Positions 43,343 to 53,836 are shown, counted from the first letter of the stretch. The stretch: 64,000 bases of DNA from Candidatus Andeanibacterium colombiense (GCA_029202985.1 CP119316.1:1860001-1924000), one strand, 5' to 3'. Notes: generated by a model from the sequence alone, not told the origin. Made by a program: numbers and translations.

Positions 43343-44415
43343 GCCCCGGCGACAGGCGGGATCTCGCGGCGCGCCTGCGCCGCCTGATCGCCGCCACCGG
43401 CCCGATCACCCTCGCCCATTACATGGCCGAGGCGAATGCCCATTATTACGGCTCGCGCGATCCCTTCGGCACGCCCGCTCCCGGCAGGGAAAAGGGGGGC
43501 GATTTCGTCACCGCGCCCGAGATCAGCCAGATGTTCGGCGAGCTGGTCGGCCTGTGGCTGACGGATATGTGGATCAGGGCCGGACGGCCGGAGCCGGTCC
43601 ATTACGTCGAGCTTGGGCCGGGGCGCGGCACACTGGCGCGGGATGCGCTGCGGGTGATGAAACGCCAGGGGCTCGAGCCGCAAGTCCATTTCGTCGAAGG
43701 CTCGGCCGTGCTGAAGCGGATCCAGCTCGATGCGGTGCCCGCTGCGGAATGGCATCACGATCTCTCGACCCTGCCCGAGGACGGGCCGCTGCTGCTGGTC
43801 GCGAACGAATTCCTCGATGCGCTGCCGGTGCGGCAACTGGTGAGGACCGCGCGCGGATGGCGCGAACGGATGGTCGCGGCCGAGGGCGATGCCTTCGTCT
43901 GCATCGCCGGGGACAGGCCGATGGACGCGGCGCTCCCGGAGGAACTGCGCGGCGCGCCCGAAGGCACTTTGATCGAGACCAATCCGGCCGCGGCGACCTC
44001 GGTTGGCGAGGTAGCCGCGCGGCTCTCGGCGCAGGGCGGCGCGGCGCTGTTCGTCGATTACGGGCACGACGCCCCGCGCGCCGGATCGACCTTCCAGGCG
44101 GTGCGCGCGCACCGCATGGTCGATCCCTTCGCCGATCCGGGCGAGGCCGATCTCACCGCCCATGTCGATTTCGCCGCGCTGGTTCCGGTCGCGCAAACCC
44201 GGGGCGCGCGCTGGCTCGGTACCGTGCCGCAGGGCGTCTGGCTGCGCGCGCTCGGGATCGAAAGCCGCGCCGAAGCGCTGAGTGGGTTCGCACCGCACCA
44301 GCGCGAGACAGTGATGGCGGCGAAGGACCGGCTGATCGGTGAGGATCAGATGGGTCTGCTGTTCAAGGTGATTGGCCTCGCCGCACCGGGCTGGCCGGAT
44401 GGCGCAGGTTTTTAG
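43339..44415 (+). CDS. SAM-dependent methyltransferase, MidA/NDUFAF7 family
   Basis: 358 residues from ATG 43339, overlapping the lgt stop by four bases. Family hallmarks: YYGSRDPFGTPAPGREKGGD, FVTAPEISQMFGELVGLWL, HYVELGPGRGTLARDALRVM (SAM site), LLVANEFLDALPVRQLV and DYGHDAPRAGSTFQAVRAH. Mitochondrial homologues methylate an arginine of a complex I subunit (NDUFS2/NuoD); a similar role is inferred here. Pairing with lgt is frequent in alphaproteobacteria. Confidence 0.92.
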   Translation: MSPGDRRDLAARLRRLIAATGPITLAHYMAEANAHYYGSRDPFGTPAPGREKGGDFVTAPEISQMFGELVGLWLTDMWIRAGRPEPVHYVELGPGRGTLARDALRVMKRQGLEPQVHFVEGSAVLKRIQLDAVPAAEWHHDLSTLPEDGPLLLVANEFLDALPVRQLVRTARGWRERMVAAEGDAFVCIAGDRPMDAALPEELRGAPEGTLIETNPAAATSVGEVAARLSAQGGAALFVDYGHDAPRAGSTFQAVRAHRMVDPFADPGEADLTAHVDFAALVPVAQTRGARWLGTVPQGVWLRALGIESRAEALSGFAPHQRETVMAAKDRLIGEDQMGLLFKVIGLAAPGWPDGAGF

Positions 44416-44426
44416 GGAGTTCTTTT

Positions 44427-44693
44427 TTGAGCGATACGCTGCTGACGGTCCTGCAATATTACGGCGCCGCAGTGGCGACGGTCGCCGCATTGATCGTCTC
44501 GCTCGACCTCGGGCGTCGCTGGACCGGCTTCGGCTTCGTGCTGTTCGTCACTTCCTCGATCGCACTGATCGGCTGGGGCTTCCTCCAGCCCGAGAGCGAA
44601 GGGATCGGGGCGCAGAATGTCGTGCTGCTCGCGATCAATGCGATCGGCGTCTATCGCTACCTGATCGTCAAGAAGGTCCCGAAGTCCGCCTGA
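44427..44693 (+). CDS. small membrane protein of unknown function
   Basis: 88 residues from TTG 44427, with an AGGGAG purine run about eight bases before it. Three hydrophobic segments (AAVATVAALIVSLDLG, GFVLFVTSSIALIGWGFL, NVVLLAINAIGVYRYLIV) suggest a three-pass inner-membrane protein with a basic KKVPK end. No family name can be given. It is 11 bp after the MidA-family gene on the same strand and may be co-transcribed. Confidence 0.75.
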   Translation: MSDTLLTVLQYYGAAVATVAALIVSLDLGRRWTGFGFVLFVTSSIALIGWGFLQPESEGIGAQNVVLLAINAIGVYRYLIVKKVPKSA

Positions 44694-44778
44694 TACAATT
44701 CACGTTGACAATGTCCGTGACAAGCGCGCGCGGCTTGGCTTAGACCTCCCGGCAAAACAGTCGGAGAGGATCGTCACC

Positions 44779-45834
44779 ATGCTCAAGAAACTTGCCGTGC
44801 TCACGGCCGCGGCCTTCGCGGTAATTGCCGCGCCCGCCCTGTCCCAGGGCTTTCCGTCGGGAAACATCACCGCCCCGCCGCCGCCGGTGCCCGCCGGGAT
44901 CAAGGTCGACAAGATCATGGTCCACAGCAAGGCGATCGAAGGCAATCTCGAAGGCGACAGCGCCGACCGCACCGCGATGGTAGTGCTGCCGCCGAGCTAT
45001 GCCAAGAATCCGAAGAAGCGTTACCCGGTGGTCTATTACCTTCATGGGTTCGCGATCGACGGGGAGAATTTCTACAATTTCATGCATGTGCCCGAAGCGG
45101 TCGCGCATAATGCCGCGGCCGGGCGCGAATTCATCGTGGTGGTGCCCGATACGCTGACCAAGCTCGGCGGATCGATGTACGGCAGCTCGGTCACCACCGG
45201 TGATTTCCGCGGCTTCGTCGCTGATGATCTGGTGAAATATATCGACGGCCACTACCGCACGATCGCGACCCGTGCCGGGCGCGGCCTCGCCGGCCATTCG
45301 ATGGGCGGCTACGGCACCTGGACCATCGGCATGACCCACCCCGAGAGCTTCAACGCAATCTATGCGCAGAGCGCCTGCTGCGTGAGCCCGCGCCGCGAGA
45401 CGGTCGAATCCGCCGCCAAGCTCGCGGCGATTCCGATCGAAGCCGGGGTGAAGGCCGATTTCGGCACCCGCGCCACGCTGTCCTCGATGGTCGCCTGGTC
45501 GCCCAATCCGCAGAACCCGCCCTATTTCGCGGATTTCCCGATCAAGGACGGCAAGCTCGATGAAACGGTGCTGGCCAAGTGGGCAAACAATTCGCCGCTC
45601 GCGATGGTCGCCAGCCATGTCCCGGCGCTGAGAAGCTTTGCCGCGATCGGCGCGGACGTCGGCACCAAGGACGGCTTGATCGCCGACGACACCGCGATCC
45701 ACGAGGAACTCGCCCGCTTCGGCATCACGCATGACTGGGCGACTTATGAAGGCACCCATACCGATCACATCGGCCAGCGTTTCGACGAAGTGGTGCTGCC
45801 GTTCATGGCGAAGCACCTGACGAAGGCGAAGTAA
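44779..45834 (+). CDS. exported alpha/beta hydrolase (esterase D/antigen 85-like)
   Basis: 351 residues, signal peptide to about residue 23 (LTAAAFAVIAAPALS). The putative esterase fold has VVLPPSYAKNPKKRYPVVYY, LHGFAIDGENFYNF (oxyanion region), the nucleophile in GLAGHSMGGYGTW, an Asp in the later region and a His near YEGTHTDHIGQR. It should hydrolyse ester bonds in the periplasm; related proteins include feruloyl and S-formylglutathione esterases. It is convergent with the 5'-nucleotidase gene. Confidence 0.9.
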   Translation: MLKKLAVLTAAAFAVIAAPALSQGFPSGNITAPPPPVPAGIKVDKIMVHSKAIEGNLEGDSADRTAMVVLPPSYAKNPKKRYPVVYYLHGFAIDGENFYNFMHVPEAVAHNAAAGREFIVVVPDTLTKLGGSMYGSSVTTGDFRGFVADDLVKYIDGHYRTIATRAGRGLAGHSMGGYGTWTIGMTHPESFNAIYAQSACCVSPRRETVESAAKLAAIPIEAGVKADFGTRATLSSMVAWSPNPQNPPYFADFPIKDGKLDETVLAKWANNSPLAMVASHVPALRSFAAIGADVGTKDGLIADDTAIHEELARFGITHDWATYEGTHTDHIGQRFDEVVLPFMAKHLTKAK

Positions 45835-45850
45835 GGGGGCGAAGTAGGGA

Positions 45851-47638
45851 TCAGGCGGGCGGTCGCGCGTCGATCGCCCGCTCTTCCTGCGGCACCGCGC
45901 GCGGCGCGGTGCCTTTGACCCAGGCCTCGAGCGCGTCGAGGTCGATCCCACCCTTGGTCGCATCCTTCTGCGGAGCGAACACGGTGAAGCCGTCGCCGCC
46001 CGCCGCGAGGAAACTGTTGACGGTGACGCGGTAGGTCCGCGCCGGATCGAGCGGCTTGCCGGCGAGGGTGATTCCGACCACCCGCTCGCCAACCGGTCGG
46101 CTGGTATCGAACCGATAGATGAAGCCCGCCGAGGGCGAGAGGCTCTGCTGGGGGTCCTCGTCGTCGAAGCCCTGTTCAAGCACCGCCTTGATCTCGGCGC
46201 CGGTCATGCTCAGCGTAATCAGCGTGTTGGCGAAGGGCTCGACCTTGTAGATCGCGTCATAGGTCAGGCTTCCGCCCGGCGGCGGATCGAGCGGCGCGCG
46301 CAGGCTGAACGGGTTGGTGAAGGCGATCTCGGCCCCGGCGCTGCGGGTTGCGGCAAGCTGCGAATCGGCGACCAGATTGCCGAGCGGCCCACCGGTCGCG
46401 GCATTCTGTGCGCCGGGCTTGGCCGCCGCACGGTCGACCGCGCCGACGATCCGCCCGGAAAACACCTTCGCGGCGTCGGTGTAGGTTTTGACATAGGCGG
46501 CAATATCCGTGCGCGGCTCGAAGCGCGGGAACAGGTCGTTGTTCGCAACCGGCCCACGGCTCGACGGATAGGCATCCGACTGCACGATCACATTATGCGC
46601 GTGTTTGCCGATCACCCGGTGCGTGCGCGGATCGATCTCCAGCGCGATGTCGGTCACCAGCTCGCCGTAGACCCCGGCGCTGGTGAGCAGGAACGGCCGC
46701 CTCGGATCGACCGCGCCGTAATCGCAGATATAGGCCCAATGGGTGTGGCCCGAGACGACCACGTCGACCCGTGGATCGAGCCGGGCGAGGATCGGCTGGA
46801 TATCGCCGGTGAAATCCGCGCAGCCATTGGGATCGGGCTGGGCGGACGAGGTCTTGCCGCCCTGGTGGATCAGCACCACGATCGCGTCGGCGCCTTCCTG
46901 CTCCAGCTGCGGAACCAGCGCGTTGATCGTGTCGGCCTCGTCGGAGAAGGTCACGCCGGCAACCCCGTCAGGCGAGACGATGTTGGGCGTGTCCTTCAGG
47001 GTCAGGCCGATGAAGCCGACGGTGACTTTCGCGGCCCCGCTGCCGAAGCTCTTGAGGCCGGTCGCGGGGAAGATCGTCGAGCCGTCGGCCCGGTGGGTGC
47101 TCGCGGCGAGGTAGTGGAACCTGGCCCCGCCGAACTGCTCGATCTGGCATGGCTGGCGGGTGGTATATTTGGCGCAGCCGCCGCTCTGCTTGCGCAGCAG
47201 CTCGTCCACCCCGCCGTCGAATTCATGATTGCCGACCGCGCTGAATTCGAGCCCGAGGCGGTTGAGCACGCCGATCGCCGGCTCATCGAGATAGATCGAC
47301 GAGCTCAGCTGCGAGGCGCTGATCAGATCGCCCGCCGCAACGGTGACATTGTTTGGATATTTCGCGCGCAGACTATCGACCGCCGATGCCAGCCACGCCG
47401 CGCCGCCCGCCGGCACCGCGACCGAACCGCCCTTCCCGTCGGGCGCGGTGACGGTTGCCCTGGGCGGTTCGAGCGCACCGTGGAAATCGTTGAGCGCGAC
47501 GATCCCGACGATCACCGGCGCCGCCGCACCGCCCGGTTCCGGCGGTTTTTCGCGCAGGGTCAGCGTGCCGTGGTCGTAATTCGTGGCGCAGCCGGCGAGG
47601 GTAAAACTCAGGGCGAATCCGAACAGCGCGCGTTTCAT
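45851..47638 (-). CDS. 5'-nucleotidase / UshA-like metallophosphoesterase lipoprotein
   Basis: 595 residues from ATG 47638 (an adjacent ATG at 47641 is possible). The N-terminus MKRALFGFALSFTLAGC is a lipoprotein signal. Metallophosphoesterase motifs: VGIVALNDFHGALEP (Asp-His), AAGDLISASQLSSS, FSAVGNHEFDGGVDEL, VVSGHTHWAYICDYG. The C-terminal 5'-nucleotidase substrate domain is at about residues 400-580 (TNPFSLRAPLDPPPGGSLTY, SFLAAGGDGFTVFAP). Probable role: periplasmic breakdown of nucleotides. It lies 85 bp after gyrB on the same strand. Confidence 0.93.
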   Translation of the reverse strand: MKRALFGFALSFTLAGCATNYDHGTLTLREKPPEPGGAAAPVIVGIVALNDFHGALEPPRATVTAPDGKGGSVAVPAGGAAWLASAVDSLRAKYPNNVTVAAGDLISASQLSSSIYLDEPAIGVLNRLGLEFSAVGNHEFDGGVDELLRKQSGGCAKYTTRQPCQIEQFGGARFHYLAASTHRADGSTIFPATGLKSFGSGAAKVTVGFIGLTLKDTPNIVSPDGVAGVTFSDEADTINALVPQLEQEGADAIVVLIHQGGKTSSAQPDPNGCADFTGDIQPILARLDPRVDVVVSGHTHWAYICDYGAVDPRRPFLLTSAGVYGELVTDIALEIDPRTHRVIGKHAHNVIVQSDAYPSSRGPVANNDLFPRFEPRTDIAAYVKTYTDAAKVFSGRIVGAVDRAAAKPGAQNAATGGPLGNLVADSQLAATRSAGAEIAFTNPFSLRAPLDPPPGGSLTYDAIYKVEPFANTLITLSMTGAEIKAVLEQGFDDEDPQQSLSPSAGFIYRFDTSRPVGERVVGITLAGKPLDPARTYRVTVNSFLAAGGDGFTVFAPQKDATKGGIDLDALEAWVKGTAPRAVPQEERAIDARPPA

Positions 47639-47723
47639 CATGCGAGCTTCGTGCAAGCCGCCGGTTTCCGCAAGATGACGGCCGGTCGATTTACTCCGGG
47701 CGCGGGCCCGGGGTCCGTTCGGA

Positions 47724-50279
<2,556 letters not shown>

Positions 50280-50364
50280 ATTGATTATATAGGCGCGGCA
50301 GGTCCGTTTAGAAAGCTTTTCGGGCCGCGTTCCACAGTATTGTGGCGCTCACCGCCCGGACGCG

Positions 50365-50399
50365 AAAAGGCCTGTCGTCCGGGGGGACGACAGGCCTTT
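50365..50399 (-). terminator. rho-independent terminator of the first urcA gene
   Basis: A perfect 14-bp stem (AAAGGCCTGTCGTC at 50366-50379 with its complement at 50386-50399) ends on the minus strand in TTTT. It starts 24 bp past the UrcA stop and separates it from gyrB. Confidence 0.88.
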
Positions 50400-50422
50400 G
50401 CTTGCGACCCCGAGGTTTTGCT

Positions 50423-50713
50423 TCAGGACTGGGGAGCGACGCGGGCGTCCAGTTCGGCCATCGCCTTGGCGGTGCCGTCAGCCACGCATTCGCCGATCGA
50501 GAGCGAGCTGAAGTTGCCAAGAGCGGCGGCCTTGTTGCAGGCGCGGCGCACCGACGTATCGATGCGGCCCTTCATCGTGATGATGTCCGACGCGCGGGTG
50601 AGGTCCAGGCCATCGGCGCTGACGCGGATGGTGACATCGTTGGCGACGGCGGGAGCGGCGACGCTGCCGGCTACACCGGCGGCGATGAGGGCAGTGATCA
50701 GAAGCTTGCGCAT
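50423..50713 (-). CDS. UrcA family protein (copy 1)
   Basis: Small exported protein of 96 residues from ATG 50713 (AGGAACCTCTC upstream). Signal peptide MRKLLITALIAAGVAGSVAA. The mature part follows the UrcA family pattern (VTIRVSADGLDLTRASDIIT, RRACNKAAALGNFSSLSIGE), with two cysteines that may form a disulfide. The family takes its name from a Caulobacter uracil-responsive protein; its job is unknown. It has its own terminator and, 92 bp upstream of the start, one of four related 18-bp motifs. Confidence 0.88.
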   Translation of the reverse strand: MRKLLITALIAAGVAGSVAAPAVANDVTIRVSADGLDLTRASDIITMKGRIDTSVRRACNKAAALGNFSSLSIGECVADGTAKAMAELDARVAPQS

Positions 50714-50805
50714 GAGAGGTTCCTTGGTTGGTGGCGGCCGGCCGGGGGACCGACGATCCGTTAGTCGTGATTGCCTGATTATGGTGCAGTGCAATATCGT
50801 TCGGC

Positions 50806-50823
50806 GCAAATGCAATAAATGCG
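50806..50823 (-). promoter_or_regulatory. 18-bp motif copy 1 (upstream of urcA copy 1)
   Basis: GCAAATGCAATAAATGCG on the plus strand, 92 bp upstream of the UrcA start. Reading with the gene, it is followed after some 20 bp by TGCACCATAAT, which fits a -10 region. Three similar copies lie upstream of the next three small genes. Confidence 0.5.
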
Positions 50824-50861
50824 CGTCAGATTGCAGGGAATTCAACCGTGCGCGCGGCGCC

Positions 50862-50898
50862 CAAAACAAAACGGCCGCCCGGTGAGGGGCGGCCGTTT
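50862..50898 (-). terminator. rho-independent terminator of the 27-residue peptide gene
   Basis: A perfect 12-bp stem (AAACGGCCGCCC at 50869-50880, complement at 50887-50898) is followed on the minus strand by TTTTGTTTT. It lies 27 bp past the stop of the small peptide gene, which supports that gene being transcribed as its own unit. Confidence 0.85.
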
Positions 50899-50924
50899 CT
50901 GGTGTCGAATGACCGTTCGGTGCT

Positions 50925-51008
50925 TTAGAGCGACCAGATGAACGGTACCGGATAGCGCGCGGCGCCCCGGACGTAGAGTTCGACGACCCGCTTCGCGAAA
51001 GCGACCAT
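50925..51008 (-). CDS. 27-residue peptide (small ORF 1)
   Basis: A 27-codon frame starting at ATG 51008, with AAAGGAGC ideally placed seven bases upstream, and ending TAA at 50925. The peptide starts MVAFAKRVVELYVRG and ends PVPFIWSL: basic, amphipathic and aromatic at the end, without a clear signal peptide. It is followed by a perfect terminator and preceded by a GC-rich hairpin (51037-51075) and the 18-bp motif at 51120. I do not recognise it. Support comes from the ribosome site, the flanking signals and the matching layout of its neighbours. Confidence 0.55.
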   Translation of the reverse strand: MVAFAKRVVELYVRGAARYPVPFIWSL

Positions 51009-51036
51009 GATCGTGCTCCTTTGGAAAAGAGAAGTT

Positions 51037-51075
51037 GGGGCGGCCCCCTTGGGGGAGGGAGAGAGGAGCCGCCCC
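51037..51075 (-). promoter_or_regulatory. leader hairpin before small ORF 1
   Basis: GGGGCGGC at 51037-51044 pairs with GCCGCCCC at 51068-51075 within the presumed 5' leader of the 27-residue peptide, ending 28 bp before its start. On the minus strand it is followed by AACTTCTCTTTT, so it could act as an attenuator or as the end of an upstream transcript. Function inferred from structure only. Confidence 0.45.
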
Positions 51076-51119
51076 GGTTCTGTCTCGTGAGCGGCATATG
51101 GGTTCTCACCCTCGGCACC

Positions 51120-51137
51120 GCAAATGCGAAAAACGCG
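51120..51137 (-). promoter_or_regulatory. 18-bp motif copy 2 (upstream of small ORF 1)
   Basis: GCAAATGCGAAAAACGCG on the plus strand, 111 bp upstream of the peptide start. It differs from copy 3 by a single base, although the genes downstream are unrelated. Confidence 0.5.
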
Positions 51138-51217
51138 GCACCCCTTGCGAATTCCGCAACGCGGTTGCCGCCGTTCCAAAAGAATGTGCGGCAGCGCTTT
51201 GCGGCATATTTACCGGC

Positions 51218-51514
51218 TTAGATGCCGGCGAATTCGAGCGTCTTTTCGAACTGCTTGGCAGCCGAGTTCGAAGCGCTGTCCTTGCAGCTTTCCCACTGCT
51301 GCTGCACCTTCAACCCGCGGGTGTCGGGCTTCGCGCAGGCGGTCTTGACCGCGCCGGCGATCCGCGTCTGGAGCGTTTCCTTGCCGACTTCGGTTTGCAG
51401 GTCGAGATCGGAATAGCCGACCTTCACGGTGACGGTCTCGGCAGCAGCGGCCGGCGCGGCGAAGCCCGCGGCGAGGGTCAGGGCGGCGAGAGCGGGGAGG
51501 ATGAGGTTACGCAT
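51218..51514 (-). CDS. UrcA family protein (copy 2)
   Basis: Exported protein of 98 residues from ATG 51514 (AGGAGAATTA upstream); the frame extends further upstream without a ribosome site. Signal peptide LILPALAALTLAAGFAAPAA. The mature domain has VKVGYSDLDLQTEVGKETLQ and the cysteine pair in KTACAKPDTRG and QWESCKDSA. It is a divergent paralogue of the UrcA at 50423. A copy of the 18-bp motif lies 99 bp upstream, next to the palindrome TTGTGCAGTGCACAA (51590-51604). Confidence 0.87.
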   Translation of the reverse strand: MRNLILPALAALTLAAGFAAPAAAAETVTVKVGYSDLDLQTEVGKETLQTRIAGAVKTACAKPDTRGLKVQQQWESCKDSASNSAAKQFEKTLEFAGI

Positions 51515-51613
51515 GATTAATTCTCCTGAAGAGTTTGGGTAAATGTCCCTTCCCAGGGTCCTTAAGCTTGTCGTTCTTTGATGGTTGTATTGTGCAGTGC
51601 ACAAGGAAATGGT

Positions 51614-51631
51614 GCAAATGCGAAAAATGCG
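51614..51631 (-). promoter_or_regulatory. 18-bp motif copy 3 (upstream of urcA copy 2)
   Basis: GCAAATGCGAAAAATGCG on the plus strand, 99 bp upstream of the UrcA start. On the gene side the palindrome TTGTGCAGTGCACAA follows, giving TGCACAATACA in the place of a -10 element. Confidence 0.5.
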
Positions 51632-51694
51632 GTTGCGGTTGCACGTTTCTCAACTGGAACCGACATGGGTTCGTCATGGAGCGTGCCCCTTTGG

Positions 51695-51718
51695 GCCGCC
51701 CCCCGCGAAGGGGGCGGC
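51695..51718 (-). terminator. GC-rich hairpin after small ORF 2
   Basis: A stem of about 9 bp (GCCGCCCCC with its complement, loop TTCGC on the minus strand) lies 27 bp past the stop of the second 27-residue peptide. There is no U-run, so termination would be weak or factor-assisted. Confidence 0.5.
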
Positions 51719-51744
51719 ATCCGTTGGGGTCCTGCAGCGGGTGA

Positions 51745-51828
51745 TCAGACGATCGCGGCGCTCAGCAGCAGGCCACTCGTCGAAACGGCAGCAAGCAGCG
51801 GCAGGACAAGGGTCGTGAATAGACGCAT
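51745..51828 (-). CDS. 27-residue hydrophobic peptide (small ORF 2)
   Basis: A 27-codon frame from ATG 51828, preceded by the near-perfect ribosome site AGGAGGACATACC, to TGA at 51745. The peptide starts MRLFTTLVLPLLAAVSTSG and ends LLLSAAIV, enough for a single membrane span or an uncleaved signal-like helix. Downstream is a GC-rich hairpin. Upstream is the fourth 18-bp motif embedded in an 11-bp inverted repeat. No family is recognised. A membrane peptide is the simplest reading. Confidence 0.55.
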   Translation of the reverse strand: MRLFTTLVLPLLAAVSTSGLLLSAAIV

Positions 51829-51910
51829 GGTATGTCCTCCTGTTGACGGCAGTCGGGCGGTTGATCCGCTCCGTCCTGCCGGGGGCGCATGTGGTGACGT
51901 TACGATTATG

Positions 51911-51943
51911 TTGCAAGTGCGAAATATTGTAACGCACTTGCAA
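51911..51943 (-). promoter_or_regulatory. 11-bp inverted repeat containing motif copy 4 (upstream of small ORF 2)
   Basis: TTGCAAGTGCG at 51911-51921 is exactly complementary to CGCACTTGCAA at 51933-51943 around an AT-rich 11-bp centre. The left half contains the divergent fourth 18-mer (51913-51930). On the minus strand it is followed by CATAAT, a good -10 element, 77-83 bp before the peptide start. Confidence 0.5.
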
Positions 51944-52040
51944 TATATGCATGCGCGGTTGCGCAATTCGTCTTGATCTCCGCCTCGCCCGGGAAAGCGC
52001 GCGGCTGGACAGGGGCCGCCCCTTTCCTTAACCGGCCGAG

Positions 52041-53630
52041 ATGGACGCTTCCAACCTTCCCGACTCAATCCTGATCGTCGATTTCGGCAGCCAGGTCACC
52101 CAGCTGATCGCGCGCCGCGTGCGCGAAGCCGGGGTCTATTCCGAGATCGCGCCGTTCAGCGCGGCCGAAGAGGCGTTCCACCGCCTCAAGCCCAGGGGCA
52201 TCATCCTCTCGGGCTCGCCCGCCTCGGTCTGCGACGAAGGCTCACCCCGCGCGCCGCAGGTGCTGTTCGACAGCGGCCTGCCGATCCTCGGCATCTGTTA
52301 CGGCCAGCAGGTGATGAGCCAGCAGCTCGGCGGCGAAGTCCGCCCGGGACATGAGACCGGCGAAGATGATTTCAGCAGGGGTGGCGAGTTCGGCCGCGCC
52401 TTCCTGACCGTGACCGAACCCTGCGTGTTGTTCGATGGGCTGTGGGGTGTCGGCGAGCGTCACCAGGTGTGGATGAGCCACGGCGACAAGGTGACCAAAT
52501 TCGCCCCCGGCTTCCGCATCGTCGCCACTTCGGATGGTGCGCCTTTCGCACTGATCGCCGATGACGAGCGGCGCTATTACGGCACCCAGTTCCACCCCGA
52601 GGTGGTCCACACACCGGACGGCGCGAAATTGATCGCCAATTTTGTGCGCCACGTCTGCGGCCTCGCCGGCGACTGGACGATGGCCGAATTCCGCAAGACC
52701 AAGATCGACGAGATCCGCGCCCAGGTCGGCAGCGGCCGGGTGATCTGCGGGCTTTCGGGCGGGGTCGACAGCGCGGTCGCCGCGGTGCTGATCCACGAGG
52801 CGATCGGCGACCAGCTGACCTGCGTGTTCGTCGATCACGGGCTGATGCGGCTGAACGAGGCGGAGCAGGTCGTCACCCTGTTCCGCGACCACTACAACAT
52901 CCCGCTGGTCCATGTGAACGCGGAAGAGATGTTCCTCGGCGGGCTCGCGGGGGTCACCGATCCCGAAGCCAAGCGCAAGTTCATCGGCGCGGCCTTCATC
53001 GACCTGTTCGAAGCCGAGGCGAAGAAGGTCGGCGGGGCGGATTTTCTTGCCCAGGGCACGCTCTATCCGGACGTCATCGAAAGCGTCAGCTTCACCGGCG
53101 GGCCTTCGGTCACGATCAAGAGTCACCACAATGTCGGCGGCCTGCCCGAGCGCATGAACATGAGCCTGGTCGAGCCCTTACGCGAATTGTTCAAGGACGA
53201 GGTTCGCGTACTCGGGCGCGAGCTTGGCCTGCCCGAAATCTTCGTCGGCCGCCACCCGTTCCCGGGCCCCGGCCTCGCGATCCGCATTCCCGGCGAAGTC
53301 ACCAAGGAACGCTGCGACATATTGCGCAAGGCCGACGCGGTCTATCTCGAGGAAATCCGCAACGCCGGGCTCTACGACAATATCTGGCAGGCCTTCGCGG
53401 TGCTGCTGCCGGTGCGCAGCGTCGGCGTGATGGGTGATGGGCGGACCTACGACAACGTCCTCGCGCTGCGCGCGGTGACCAGCACCGACGGCATGACCGC
53501 CGACATCTACCCGTTCGAATCCGCCTTCCTCAGCCGCGTTTCGACCCGGATCATCAATGAAGTGCGCGGGATCAACCGGGTGACCTACGACTATACGTCG
53601 AAGCCGCCGGGGACGATCGAGTGGGAATAA
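52041..53630 (+). CDS. guaA: GMP synthase (glutamine-hydrolysing) GuaA
   Basis: Last step of GMP synthesis: XMP + Gln + ATP to GMP. 529 residues. The N-terminal class I glutaminase has the nucleophile in ILGICYGQQVMSQQ and the His/Glu in GTQFHPEVVHT. The PPi-loop ATPase has VICGLSGGVDSAVAAVLIHE. The C-terminal dimer domain ends KPPGTIEWE. The 3' end of guaA is a known target of integrases, and here an integrase gene follows at 53923. The coding end is intact and of usual sequence. Confidence 0.97.
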   Translation: MDASNLPDSILIVDFGSQVTQLIARRVREAGVYSEIAPFSAAEEAFHRLKPRGIILSGSPASVCDEGSPRAPQVLFDSGLPILGICYGQQVMSQQLGGEVRPGHETGEDDFSRGGEFGRAFLTVTEPCVLFDGLWGVGERHQVWMSHGDKVTKFAPGFRIVATSDGAPFALIADDERRYYGTQFHPEVVHTPDGAKLIANFVRHVCGLAGDWTMAEFRKTKIDEIRAQVGSGRVICGLSGGVDSAVAAVLIHEAIGDQLTCVFVDHGLMRLNEAEQVVTLFRDHYNIPLVHVNAEEMFLGGLAGVTDPEAKRKFIGAAFIDLFEAEAKKVGGADFLAQGTLYPDVIESVSFTGGPSVTIKSHHNVGGLPERMNMSLVEPLRELFKDEVRVLGRELGLPEIFVGRHPFPGPGLAIRIPGEVTKERCDILRKADAVYLEEIRNAGLYDNIWQAFAVLLPVRSVGVMGDGRTYDNVLALRAVTSTDGMTADIYPFESAFLSRVSTRIINEVRGINRVTYDYTSKPPGTIEWE

Positions 53631-53798
53631 TTTCCGGGCCGCCGATTGTCGCCGAAACTGCGATACTCTGCGACGTAACCCACTGAAAATAAAATAATTT
53701 CCTGTCGTCATCTATCGCCGTCGATCACTGGGCTAGCGTCCCGGTTTGCGGACAAGGTGACGGACTGTGGAAGTATTGCACAACCCGATTTTCGCGAA

Positions 53799-53836
53799 TA
53801 CCGTCACGGCAATTGAGGTCGTGACGGTATTTTTTT
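53799..53836 (+). terminator. terminator between guaA and the integrase
   Basis: TACCGTCACG at 53799-53808 pairs perfectly with CGTGACGGTA at 53820-53829, followed by seven T residues. The right arm plus T-run (TGACGGTATTTTTT) recurs at 53894-53907, 15 bp before the integrase ATG. Confidence 0.8.
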
